Assembly (NCBI GenBank): GCA_003116995.1
Contig: BDSL01000029.1
Span: 186,001-250,000 of the forward strand
Direction: 5' to 3'
Source: Yamagishiella unicocca
Taxonomy: Eukaryota; Chlorophyta; Chlorophyceae; Chlamydomonadales; Volvocaceae
DNA length: 64,000 bases
A model generated the notes under the pieces. It was not told where the DNA came from and did not search any database. It worked only from the letters and a program-made list of their open reading frames with translations. Positions 43,601-53,260 of this stretch are shown here, piece by piece (position 1 is the stretch's first letter; each line of letters starts with the position of its first letter). A program made the position numbers and the translations under genes.

Positions 43601-46600
43601 AACGACCGTGCCAAACGTCTCCCTATCGGTTGTACGCATCAGTGCCGACCTACGGGTTTCCTCTCCTCCCCCCTCCCGACCCCCCTCCCTCCTTACCTTG
43701 AGCTCGCCCGACCCGAAGCAGTCCCGCACCAGATCCGCCGCCTCAGGTGCAGACAGGAACTGCACATCCCCGCCCTCCACCTGCGGGCGGTGGCAGTAGC
43801 CGGGGCCCCGTTGCAGGGGCAGCAGCAGCAGCAGCAGGGGGCCTCAGCGGGGGAGGCGGCGCCAAGAGGAGCTGCGGCTGCTCAGGGCGCAGCAGGTGCA
43901 TTGAACTACTCGACATCGGCGTGGCTGGGACCCAAACTGTCCCCAACTGCCCCCAACCGTCCCCAACTGCCCCCAACTGCCCCCAACTGTCCGGACGCAC
44001 CAGCAGCTCCCGCACCAGCTTGGACACCCGCAGTGGTATGTCGGTGCAGCTGAGGGACGGGAGGGGGGCAGGAGGCCCGAGGGGATGAGGCGTCGTGGGG
44101 TGCGTGGTGCTGGGGTTCGAGGAAGACCCGTGGTGCTGGGGAGGGTATCTATTAGATCGGCCGTCGTACCCGTTCCCCCGTCTCCCCGCTCCAGGGCTCC
44201 AAGACCCTCCGGTGCCAGCTATTACACCTATGTCGTGTAACCGGTCCTTATGCCCCCCCCGCCCCACCCCACCCCACCCCAAACAGGAGGGCGCAACTAG
44301 ACACCGGCGCAGGTGCACACCTGACCCCACACACACCTTCCCAACTCCTACCCGTCTCACCCGCCCTCCGGTCCCCTGCCGCTGGCGGCCGCCACCGCCG
44401 CGTCCTTCGCTGCGGCGGGCTGCTCCGGGGCGGCAGGGGCGTCCGCCGCCGAGCCCGGTGCCGCGATTGCTCGCAGGCGCGTCAGAGCGGGCGCAGCAGC
44501 CGCAGCCACCGCAACAGGCGCTTGGGGCTGCCCGGCAGGGCCGGTAGCTCCGACTGCATCCACACTCACCCCGCCTGCCGCTGCTGCCGCCGCCGCCGCC
44601 GCCTTCGCCGCTGCCGCCGCAAACAAGAGCCCTCTGAGTGATGATGCGGGCGCGGCAGGCGGCAGGGGCGCGGCAGCTGGCAGCTTGTGCCCGGCGCCGC
44701 CGCCGCCGGTGCCGCCACCACCGCTACCGCCGCTGCTGTGTTTGCTGTTGGCGGCCACCTCGTCCCTGCACAGCGCCGCCGCCTTCCTGGCCAGGAAGGG
44801 CAGTGCGCCCTCGAAGCCCGCGTCCTCCACCAGCTCCACCGCCTGGCCGGGAGCCGGACAAGCAGGGGGGTTGTATAAAAACCGTCAAGCAGGGGGGGTG
44901 TTGTAGCGTGAGCCCAGCAGAGCCACGCGAAACATATGCAGATACGTTGCAGAAAGGCTGATTCACTAGCCGCTGAAATACAGCAGAAATTCCTCTTGCA
45001 AGCGGAGCTGAAAGGGCAACTTCTAGAGAGTGGTCTCGAAGGCTGATGACGCTTGTACGGCACGGCTGCCGAACTTTCCGTGCCGGCCCTATAAATCGTC
45101 TTTGCCGTCCAGTAGACGGGGACTCTGAACACCGCTGTTACGTAAAGAGTCTGTGGGGTCAAGACCCGCCTGAGACATACGCAAGTACGATCTTACGTTG
45201 CACCCTCGGGCGCGTCAACAGGGGGGGAGGGCCAACAGCGGGGGGAGTAAAACAATATAACGCGAATCCAGGGCGGACAGGCCAAGGGCGATGAGGATGG
45301 GGGTCCACAGGAGGGGGCCCGAGCGCGGGGGCGAGTGTGGGCGCGGAGATCGGGAGGCGGGGGTAGCGGTGCTTCGCGGTGCACTGATGGGCGGGAGCTG
45401 CTGCTCGCTGGCCGGCAGTCGGCGGGCCTAGGGTGGTGGCACGGAGGACGACATGCGCTGAAGCGGTGGTGCAGCACCCCCCCCGCGACACAGCCCCGGG
45501 TAGCCTCCGTCGGTGCGCTGGTGCAGCGCCCCCCACCCCACCCCGCGACACCCGAGTCCTCCAGCATGCATCTCGAAACGTCTGTTCTAAACGGTTTTCC
45601 TCGCATCCACGGGTCTTCCTCGCAACCCCGCGACACAGCCCCGGGCAGCCTTCGTCGGTGCGGCGGTGCGGCCCCTTCCAGCCCGGGAGCCGCGTCACCT
45701 TCCGCATCGCCTCCAGCAGGCGGCAGGCCAGGTCCAGGTTCGGGCAGCCGTACTTGGCGGCGAACTCGCGCCCCTTGACCAGCCACTGCGGGGGTGGAGG
45801 CCACCAGCCCCCTGGGGTCAGTCCGCCTGCAGCCGCTGCGAAGCCTGGCGACGCAGGGGCACCCACCCTTCTGCCGCCCCAGCCGCGATGCAGACCTCCT
45901 CACCTGCCCGCCCGCCCTCCAGGTCAATCAACGCGGCAGCCAAGCGGCTACCCGCGCTCCCCTCGCCCCTCTCTCCCCTCAAAACGTGTGTATTAAACGT
46001 TGTTGCTTTCGTACACGGGTTTTCCGTGCAACCATTCCTCCCCTTCCCCCCCTCCGTCTGCACCTGAGTGATCGGGTCGGCTCGCGGCACTGCGGATGAC
46101 TCGCTGGTGGTCGCGGTCGCCGTCACCAGAGCCATGTCCAATTGCTGAGGGGCCGGGGCGGTGGGGGGGAGGAGGGCCAGCGGCGGCGTCGGGCGGGGGA
46201 AGGGCGCACCGGCAGCTCGATGAGGGCCCTCGCCTGCCCCACTGCCTCCCCCACTTGGGCTCCAGTTCTCCAGCATGCATCTCAAAACTTCTCTTTAAAC
46301 GGTTTTTTCGGACATCCACGGGTCTCCCTCGAACCCCACTTGCGCCCTCACCTGCTGGAGGGCCTGCAGTGCGGCCCGCGCAGCTTCCCCCTCGGCCTGA
46401 GCCTCCGCCAGCGACTCCCCTGCAGCAGCAGCAGCGGCAGCAGCAGCAGCAGCAGCAGCAGCAGCGGCAGTTGGGTTGAGGGAGGCTGAGGTGCGGTAAC
46501 AGGGAGCGAGGTCGCTGTGCGGTTCGTTGCCGCACCCCTCCCACAGCAAAACTGCGACCCACACCGTCCCCCTTCGCGTCGACCGTTCTTTGTCCACGGC

Positions 46601-49600
46601 TGACCTGCCCTGGGCGCTGCGCCCCGTCGCGCCGGTGCTCCGGCCCCCACGAGCCCGTACCCCCCTCCCAGCCCCGGCGAGCGGAGCGGCCCTCACCCAG
46701 CTCCAGAGCCGCATTCAAGCCGAAGCCCTGCGGTGCGGCCAGCCAGCAGACGGACCGTAAGGGCAGGGCAGTCAGCGGCGAAGGGGCGGCAGCACCACAT
46801 GGGGCGGCGGGTTGTATGAGAAAAGGAGGGCTACGCGCCTGCGCGCCACCCCCCAGCACCCTCGGCACACTGCAAGTCACCTGATCCTCACGACGCCAAC
46901 CCCCAACCGCCCAACTCCCAACCGCCAGCCCCCACCTTGAGCACCTCCGCCAGCCGGATGTCCACGGTCCGCATAGTGACGCTGCACTCCGCGGGTTGCG
47001 GCTCCGGAACCGCCGCCGCCACGTCGGGGTCCTCCGCATCCACCACATGCAGCCGGGCGCCCAGCCGCCCCAGCAGCTCGGACATGCGGAGAGCCAGGGC
47101 GTCCTGGCGGGGGTGGCCGGGGGAAACAACCCCAGGGGAACCAACCCCCGGGGGATTTGAAGTTGGTAAGTGGCCCCCTCGCTGCCAGCCCGCGCGGAGG
47201 CGGCTTTGTGAGGACCTCACGGAGGCGGGTGGGAGAGCGCGAGGCGGCGGGAGCTGCCGAGCACCGCCGGGGGGAGCCGAGGCCGTGCGGCTCCACTGGA
47301 CTCAGGCCGGGACCCAGTTGCACGTGGCGCAGAGCAGGGTACTAGGGTATGAGGGTTTGAGAGGAGTTGAAAGCTGCTCGATAGCTTGGTATCCTCCGCT
47401 TTGAGGTGCGACACGTTGCGGCACGTAGTGATGTGTTGTGCTTGCGGACGCAACCGACCAGAAGCAACCGACCAGACGCAGCCCTGAACCCCGGCACCGC
47501 AGCCACGGCAACCCCACACCGCCTGGACACCTCGCCAAACCCTGCCGTCCAACCACTCAGCCCGACCGGCCCCGCTTCCTGCCCCTGTGACCGCCCCTCC
47601 GCCACCCCTTTCCAGTGCCGACCCACGGGTTTCCTCTCATACCCCCCCGCCCGCCCCACCATGGTGACCTCGCTCGTGGGCGAGGCGGTGAGCCCTAGCA
47701 CCCGCGTAGCTGCGGTGGCTGGGTCGTAGAAGGAGATGACCTGGGCGTAGGGGTGGTCCTCCTTGCAGTGATGTGCCTCGTCCAGGACCTGAAAGGGGCG
47801 GGCCCACCAGAGGAAGGCGACACGGCCTGGACATCCCGGGGCCGCGCCGTGCGCCCCCAACACACCAACACACAGCCACTCCCCCGGAGGACACGACCCC
47901 GCCACCCGCCAGCAGGCCCACCCAACCCGCTCTCCCCCCCCACCCACGCCGCCCCTCCCCGGCCGGGTAGTGCCGTACCCCGACCCGCGGGACGCACCAG
48001 CAGGTCCACCTGGGCGATGGTCGCGGCCCCCTGCCGCAGCAGGTTGAGGAAGGACGCCGAGGTGGCGACCAGCACCGTGGAGTGCCCGCCCGACTGGCTG
48101 GCGGCGGCGTGCACGGCCTCCTGCCAGGCCCGCGCCGTGAGCTGGTTCTCCGAGGAGTAGGCGGCCACCAGGGCGTTGGGCAGGCAGGTGCGCACGAAGT
48201 AGGCGGCGTGCTGCCAGGTGAGAATGATGTTGGGCACCAGGACCAACACGATAGCGCCGCGGCCGGTGGGCTTGGCGGCGGTGACCCCCCTGCCAGGGGG
48301 CGGGGGGCCGCCCAAGAGGAGGGGCAGGTGTGGGTTGGGCGAGGGAGCGCCAGGAGGGGCATGGCGAGCCGGGAGGGGGAGGCCAAGGGAAGGTGCCGTA
48401 CGCACGTGGGCGTGAGAAGGCTGTGGTCTCGGAGCGGCTCGTGAGGGGGGGTGCGCTTGCATTCAGGCGCTGGCATGCAAGGGACCTCTGGCATGCAAGG
48501 GAAAGCGAGGCCAAACGTACACCCGTCGCGGCAGCCGAACCCGCACAACCGCACGCGCCAAGCCCACCTCGCCACCTCCACAAACATGCGCGTCTTGCCC
48601 GAGTTGGTTGGCGCCGAAACCAGCCAGTTGCCCCGCCAGTTGTCAGCCAGCGACCGGAAGCGCGCCTGGAGCTCCGCAGCCGATTCCGTGACCGCCGGCT
48701 GAATCCCATCGCCGGCCTCGCCAGCAGGGTCGCATTCGTCTATCGGACCACTGCCTTCGCCTCCGCCGCCTCCGCCGCCTCCCTCGTCGTGGACCCCTAG
48801 CAGCTGCTCCGTCAGCGGCAGCCCCCAGCTGGCCAGCACCATTCCCGCCACATCCCGCTGGTAGGCCCGCAACGGAGGCAGCTGTGGCAGGCGCTGCAGG
48901 TGCGCCGACAGGCGCTCCCCCGCCCGGCTGCGCTTGCCCTCACGCTCGCCTTGCAGGGTGTCGCCAGCCAGTTTCCTCTTGCGCCCGCTGTCGGTGAGCT
49001 GTGCGTCGCCCGTCCTGTAGGTTGGGTTGGTTGGTTGGTTGGTTGGTTGGTTGCAAGTTGGTTGGGGGGCCCCCTCGGTGCACACGTGCGGCCCTCCCTC
49101 ACGCGTCCGGCAATGTCAGGCTGCTGTGCGGCAGGGAGCAGACGCGCCAGGATCCCGGGTAAGCAGGAGCTCCAGGGGTGGGTCGCAGCCGCTCACTCGC
49201 CCGCACCTGTCGCCCCCCTCTCCTGCTGCCGCCGGCGTGACGTCCGGGGCCATCTCGTCAGCAGCGCTGTCATCACCCGCGACGTCGGCCATGGCGCCGC
49301 CGCTCCCATCTCCAGCCTCCCCGCTCCCCGCACCGACACCGGCAAAGGCGTCCTCATTCGGCGCGGCCTGGCGCTCCGCGGTCGCCTGCTCCGCCGTCTC
49401 CGCCGCACGCGCGCGGTGCGCCGCTGCCAGCTTGGCCCGCGTGCCGTGCGACCGAACGTAGTCCTCCATCACCGAGCTGGCCAGGAGCAGGGCGTATGAG
49501 GAGCGCAAGCGCGGCGGGATGGTGGAGTGCACCTCGATGCAGCGCCTGAGAGCGTCGTACAGGTGCTGGGATGGGAACAGCGGAAACCCGCTGTCATTGT

Positions 49601-49754
49601 TTTTAGGTGCGAAATCGGCGGATAGGGAGTCCTCGTGCTTGATTAAAGCGGCCTGCGCGGCCGCGCGCAGGTCCGCGAGCGGTGGAAGGTCCGGAAGCAC
49701 CCCGCACTTCGCGAGCGACGGGAGCGCAACCGTCCAGTCGAACTTGGCTGCCAT
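40598..49754 (-). CDS. Helicase C: RIG-I/Dicer-type SF2 helicase, stand-alone
   Basis: Eighteen exons: 49754-49207, 49014-48568, 48289-47998, 47788-47660, 47103-46936, 46727-46697, 46419-46352, 46144-46064, 45785-45699, 44842-44361, 44049-44001, 43780-43697, 42703-42659, 42292-42239, 41941-41885, 41620-41501, 41300-41133, 40705-40598. About 1005 residues. N-terminal region: FDWTVALPSLAKCGVLPDLP, LYDALRRC, MEDYVRSHGTRAKL. Helicase: RAYQRDV, motif I SAPTNSGKT (316-324), VATSASF, DEAH (432-435), TASP (463-466), then ELLGRLGARLHVVD leading into the helical insert, FPKLWALVRYL, motif IV FVRTR (850-854), motif V ATSAAEEGLD (923-932), motif VI QSRGRAR (953-959). A 46-residue tail follows. The PKLWALVRYL...FVRTR block is closer to RIG-I-like receptors; QSRGRAR is shared with Dicer. 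A second ATG at 49778 is in frame upstream. It diverges from RPB4, with 392 bp between. Confidence 0.9.
42499..42622 (+). repeat. 11-bp tandem repeat in helicase C intron 13
   Basis: About eleven copies of CTGGACCACCC with minor changes, just downstream (on the coding strand) of exon 13. Confidence 0.9.
43441..43520 (+). repeat. Degenerate R1 copy in helicase C intron 12
   Basis: ACCAAGTTCTCCATCACGCA, CCTCTCAAAACG and CTAAACCGCTCGG follow the R1 order with mutations. The copy sits about 50 bp from a better-preserved copy at 43568. Confidence 0.45.
43568..43668 (+). repeat. Long-form R1 copy in helicase C intron 12
   Basis: Roughly 100 bp aligns with 54042-54147 in the carboxypeptidase gene: ACCTAAACCAAGTTCTCCAG at the left end, a central AAACG...CCAAACxGT, and TCAGTGCCGAC, ACGGGTTTCCTCTC at the right end. 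Confidence 0.75.
44219..44254 (+). repeat. R2 repeat copy in helicase C intron 10
   Basis: CTATTACACCTATGTCGTGT followed by AACCGGTCCTTATGCC matches the R2 copies at 40569 and 55931 (inverted). Confidence 0.6.
45555..45630 (+). repeat. R1 copy in helicase C intron 9
   Basis: Closest relative of the UPL3 intron copy at 10315: CAGCATGCATCTCGAAACGT, CTGTTCTAAACGG and CATCCACGGGTCTTCCTCG are all present in order. Confidence 0.75.
45979..46033 (+). repeat. Partial R1 copy in helicase C intron 8
   Basis: CTCAAAACGTGTGTATTAAACG then TACACGGGTTTTCC follows the R1 order and abuts the donor of exon 8. Confidence 0.5.
46264..46340 (+). repeat. R1 copy in helicase C intron 7
   Basis: GTTCTCCAGCATGCATCTCA, TTTAAACGG and CATCCACGGGTCTCCCTCGA match the R1 copies at 10315 and 45555. 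The copy abuts the exon 7 donor side. Confidence 0.7.
46421..46471 (-). repeat. CTG trinucleotide repeat forming the acceptor tract of helicase C exon 7
   Basis: On the coding strand a (CTG)n/(CCG) array runs directly into the CAG acceptor of exon 7 (exon starts at 46419). Helicases A and B lack it at the same junction. Confidence 0.8.
47608..47645 (+). repeat. R1 right-end copy in helicase C intron 4
   Basis: CAGTGCCGACCCACGGGTTT CCTCTCATACCC is the right terminus of the long-form R1 element, located just outside the exon 4 donor. Confidence 0.55.
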
Positions 49755-50146
49755 TGCCAGTCGACGGCGACTCCTCAATCTATTCGAGATGGTAAGTGTG
49801 CGTTGTTAAAGAATGGTTCGTGTTTCCTGCGCCGCTGCATCTTCTGATGCACCCAAAGTGCCATGTCGTAATGCAAACCAAACAAGGAGAAAGAGAACTA
49901 ACATATCTTGACAACTGTGTCATCGTGTAACATACATGCTCCTCTACGCACTTCTGGCTAATTTTTTTGTGCCTCTTGCCCAACGATCGACCGCCACTAG
50001 GAGGCTTCATAGCTCATAACAGCTGTCTCGTAGGTTTGTCGCTATCATCGTTAATATATTACCGTAATTACGTAGTGAAGGTCAGCAGCGGCAGTTGGCG
50101 CTAAGAGGGAGGCCGGAGCAGGACCTGGGCGGCCAGGCTTGCGAGA
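49755..50146. promoter_or_regulatory. Bidirectional promoter interval, helicase C (-) / RPB4 (+)
   Basis: Only 392 bp separate the two start codons, so the promoters overlap or are shared. It is AT-richer than its flanks. No coding sequence is visible, and no specific motif is claimed. Confidence 0.55.
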
Positions 50147-51528
50147 ATGGCGCTTCCAAAGTCGGAAATGGATCAGGCGGATTCTAAGGGTGGGTCAGAT
50201 TGGGGTCTTGGCTTGCGGGTGCCTTTGCTGGGCCCCGCCTTACGTGGAAAGCCTGCTGCGACCAGTGTTCGAGAACGCGGCAGTTATCAGCAATTCGGAA
50301 GTGGCCACGATCCTCAGCGAGTATATGCGGCAGAGAAGAGAGGAGAAGCCCACCTTCCAGCCGCAGCCGCTGGTGCAGAAGACGCTTGAATACGTGCAAA
50401 AGTTCAACTGTGGCACAAACCCCGAGGCGGTGCAGGCGATGCGCAAGTGAGTGCGTGTGGCTGGGCGGCTGGCTGCTGCACGCGTTGCACGGTTGGGCGT
50501 CGCATGGAGTAGGGGGCCGGCGGGAAGACCCGGTTACATGACATCGGCCACGAAGGGGTGAAAGGTGGGAGGGAAGTGAGAGCAAGAGCATGCAGGCGGA
50601 GGTCAAGCAGGCGCGTCTGGAACTCGTCAGCTATCATTCGCTACCTGCTCGTTGCTTCACTTCCTTCCACCCCCCTGCATCCCCTGCAAATCCAACCACG
50701 AGCACCCCGCCCTTTCCCATCCGAATGCCGCTGCCTGACCTGACCTGACCCGCAGTTACATGGAGACGTTTGGGTTGAAGCCTTTCGAGTGGGGTCTGAT
50801 TGCCAACTTGATGCCTGAGGACACGGACGAGGCCAACAAGCTAATACCCAGCCTGGTGGTAGGTCGGACGCTTACCCGTCTGGACATGCGGGCACGCGGC
50901 TGGGCCTCGGCGGGTGGAGGGCTGGATCTTGGGTTGCGGGTCGCGGAGGAGCTCCGGCGGCCGAGGAAGGAGAGGGAGAGCAACAGAGTGGGGTTGTGAG
51001 GAAGACCCGTGGACGCGAGAAAAACCGTGGGGAGGGCAGGTACTTGTGTGCTGCGTGCCTAGGACCTATCCAGCGGTTGCTGCGCCGGAACACACCGGCG
51101 GCGCTTTGAGGCCTGCGGGCTCTCCGTGATTCCGCAGTCGGAACCCTCTGGCAGCTCCACATGCCCCTCCCCGGGCGCAGCCTGGTGGCCGCCATCCCTT
51201 CATATCGTCATCCTGCTGCCGCAGCCACCAACCCCTTCACCGTGGCCCGCCTGCGCCCCGCCTCGCCCCTCCCTCCTCCCGCGCTGCCTGCCCTCCTGCC
51301 CGTCTGTCCGCCCGCCTGCCTGCCCGCCTCCCCCCTCCCGCGCTGCCTGCCTGCCTGCCGTCCTGCCCGTCTGTCCGCCCGCCTGCCTGCCTGCCCTCCC
51401 CCCTCCCGCGCTGCCCGCCTGCCTGCGCGCAGGACAATCCGGACGACCCGCCCGAGGAGCACCGCGGCTTCATGCCCGAGGAGCTGGACCGCATGCTGGC
51501 GGAGCTGCAGAACCTGAGGCACGCATAG
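50147..51528 (+). CDS. RPB4: RNA polymerase II subunit RPB4-like
   Basis: Four exons: 50147-50189, 50266-50446, 50756-50858 and 51433-51528; phases close to 140 residues, the usual size of RPB4 (about 140). Visible landmarks are the N-terminal ISNSEVATILSEY helix, QKTLEYVQKFN, NPEAVQAMR, the LKPFEWGLIANLMPEDTDEA segment ending in LIPSL, and a final EELDRMLAELQNLR helix. In RPB4 these make the HRDC-like domain that pairs with RPB7 in the stalk of RNA polymerase II, acting in initiation and mRNA export/decay. RPC9 of polymerase III has the same fold, but the LIPSL ending and the KTLEYV...FN block favour RPB4. The first ATG gives a short acidic start. Intron 3 carries an inverted R1 fragment at 50993-51035. 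The gene is head-to-head with helicase C. Confidence 0.88.
50993..51035 (-). repeat. Inverted R1 fragment in RPB4 intron 3
   Basis: GGAAGACCCGTGGACGCGAG followed by AAAAACCGTGG is the reverse complement of the R1 block GGTTTTTC...CCACGGGTCTTCC. Confidence 0.6.
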
Positions 51529-53260
51529 CGGGCGGCGGAGGCGGAGGGCGTGACGATTGCAGCTGGGGGCCGGGGGGCGGTGGCGTGGGGGAGCGGCCTG
51601 GGCGGAAGGTGTGAGAAGGCTAGGCGCCCAGGACGGCTCCAGGGGCGTTCTGGTTTCGGTGGGAGCTTGGTGGGTTATTGCAGGCGCATTGGAGCTGGAG
51701 GCTTGAGGTTGGGGGGCGGTGCCGCGGTGGCGCACCGCAAGGACGAGGAGCAGCATCGACGAGGACGAGGAGACGGGTTGCTCCCGGAATGGGCGCATCG
51801 ACCGACTGGCCGCGGCGGGCGGCGGCACGGACGTGACGGTCTTGACTTCCTTGGCAGGGCTGTGTGGTGCCCCCCCCCCACAGCAGCTGTGCCTGCAGGG
51901 CGGCACGAGCCATGTGCGCGCATTGACGTTAGTAACGCACTTGACAGGACTCGAACGGGTGCGCCGGCAATTTGCTTGTGGAGCAGCACTGCACGCGCCC
52001 GATGCGCCCGATGGCTCTACCTTGTGGTCTGGGGCCCACTTGTAACAGTTCCTACTGTTGCACGCGTACTCTTGCAACTACGCCTTGAGACACGCTGCGA
52101 CGAAGCCTCAGCTGGGACGCTGCCCTGAAAAGGCGTGCTTGTTTGCGATCCAATGCCCTTTTAGATACACCCTTTTAGACAGTGGCATACAGCTCGTGCA
52201 GGCTACTATAGCCCAGCTTGTTTCCCCGGACTCGGTGCCTCCGCAGGGAGGGGAGCCAGGTCCCTCGCACCTCACCCCATCGGGTTAGCCGCCAGGACGC
52301 GGGGTCTGCAGCCTCGCGGGGTTTTCGTCTACCCCAGCGCGGGGGGGGAGGGTACAATATAAGAACCGGTAACGCGACTGGGGAAATGTAGCGTGTGCAT
52401 CGCCTTCGGACACCGGGACGCGCGGGGGGGGGCCGCGCGTCTACCCGAACGCACGGGTGGATACGCGGCCCCAACGTGTCAAGGTCGCAGCCGACATCCT
52501 CGTCCCCTCGTCCCCAAAAATAGTTGCACGTCAAGCTGTTTGTACGCGACCTGCCATACGCGCGTAATGCACTGATGAGGAGTTGGACGAGGCGGGCTGC
52601 AGTGTACTCAACAATTACCCGCCCGGTCCAACAGGGTCCAACGCAACGGTTGGGGCGGACGCCGCACAGGTAGGTCGGTAATAAGCATGTAGCAGTAGAT
52701 CTGCAAACCAACTGCAGCTAGCTACCTGCCAAGTGTCACAGCACTGCGTTCTAGCTACATTCTTCTGCGCTAGGTACAAATAGATGCGAGAGAGACTAAT
52801 GATCTAACTATTTGGAAGTACGCTACCTAAATGTTGATGCCAACAACCGCTGTCGCGCCATGACTCGCAACACGAAGCAACGCCGTCAAGGCTAACGAAC
52901 CCTTGCAACCTGCCCGCCATCCTGCTTCGTCTCTTAAGGCCGCTGACCCCGTGCTGCGTCGCGACAATGCGCCACGCGGCCGCAGCCTCCCGCAGCAGAT
53001 GAATGGAAACCCGGCAGCAGATGAATGGTAACCTAATGCCAACGGTACCGAACGCACCGAGACGCAGAGGCCGGCACGCTGTTATTTTGCATGTTGCGGG
53101 GGCCACCCTCCTCACTCCTTCCCCTGCCTCCCCACTCGGTCCTTGCGGCACCCCCGGCCTTCCGTTCCCTATATCGTTAAACCGGCTCTACTCGGCGGGC
53201 CCACCCAGCATTCCGGGTTTATTTCATTACCCCCCGCAACTCCGGCGCTTTCCCGGCCGA
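51529..53260. other. Convergent intergenic region, RPB4 / carboxypeptidase
   Basis: RPB4 3' UTR, with the first TGTAA at 52041-52045 (about 513 nt past the stop) inside an R3 repeat copy (52005-52061). Beyond this I find no credible gene up to the carboxypeptidase stop. The ORFs here have no family features. Confidence 0.45.
52005..52061 (+). repeat. R3 repeat copy containing the RPB4 TGTAA
   Basis: CCCGATGGCTCTACC, TGGTCTGGGGCCCACT, TGTAACAGTTCCTAC matches the R3 copies at 24868, 25632 and 25751. Confidence 0.6.

Noticed and set aside
22149..49754. One giant Dicer gene rather than three genes
   Set aside because: Each unit has its own start exon, full helicase motif set, and in-frame stop in a homologous last exon, separated by 600-890 bp spacers; no RNase III or PAZ sequence is seen anywhere in the span.
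51126..51614. Pro/Cys/Ala-rich ORF in RPB4 intron 3
   Set aside because: Translation of a CCTGCCCGCC-type simple repeat preceding the exon 4 acceptor.
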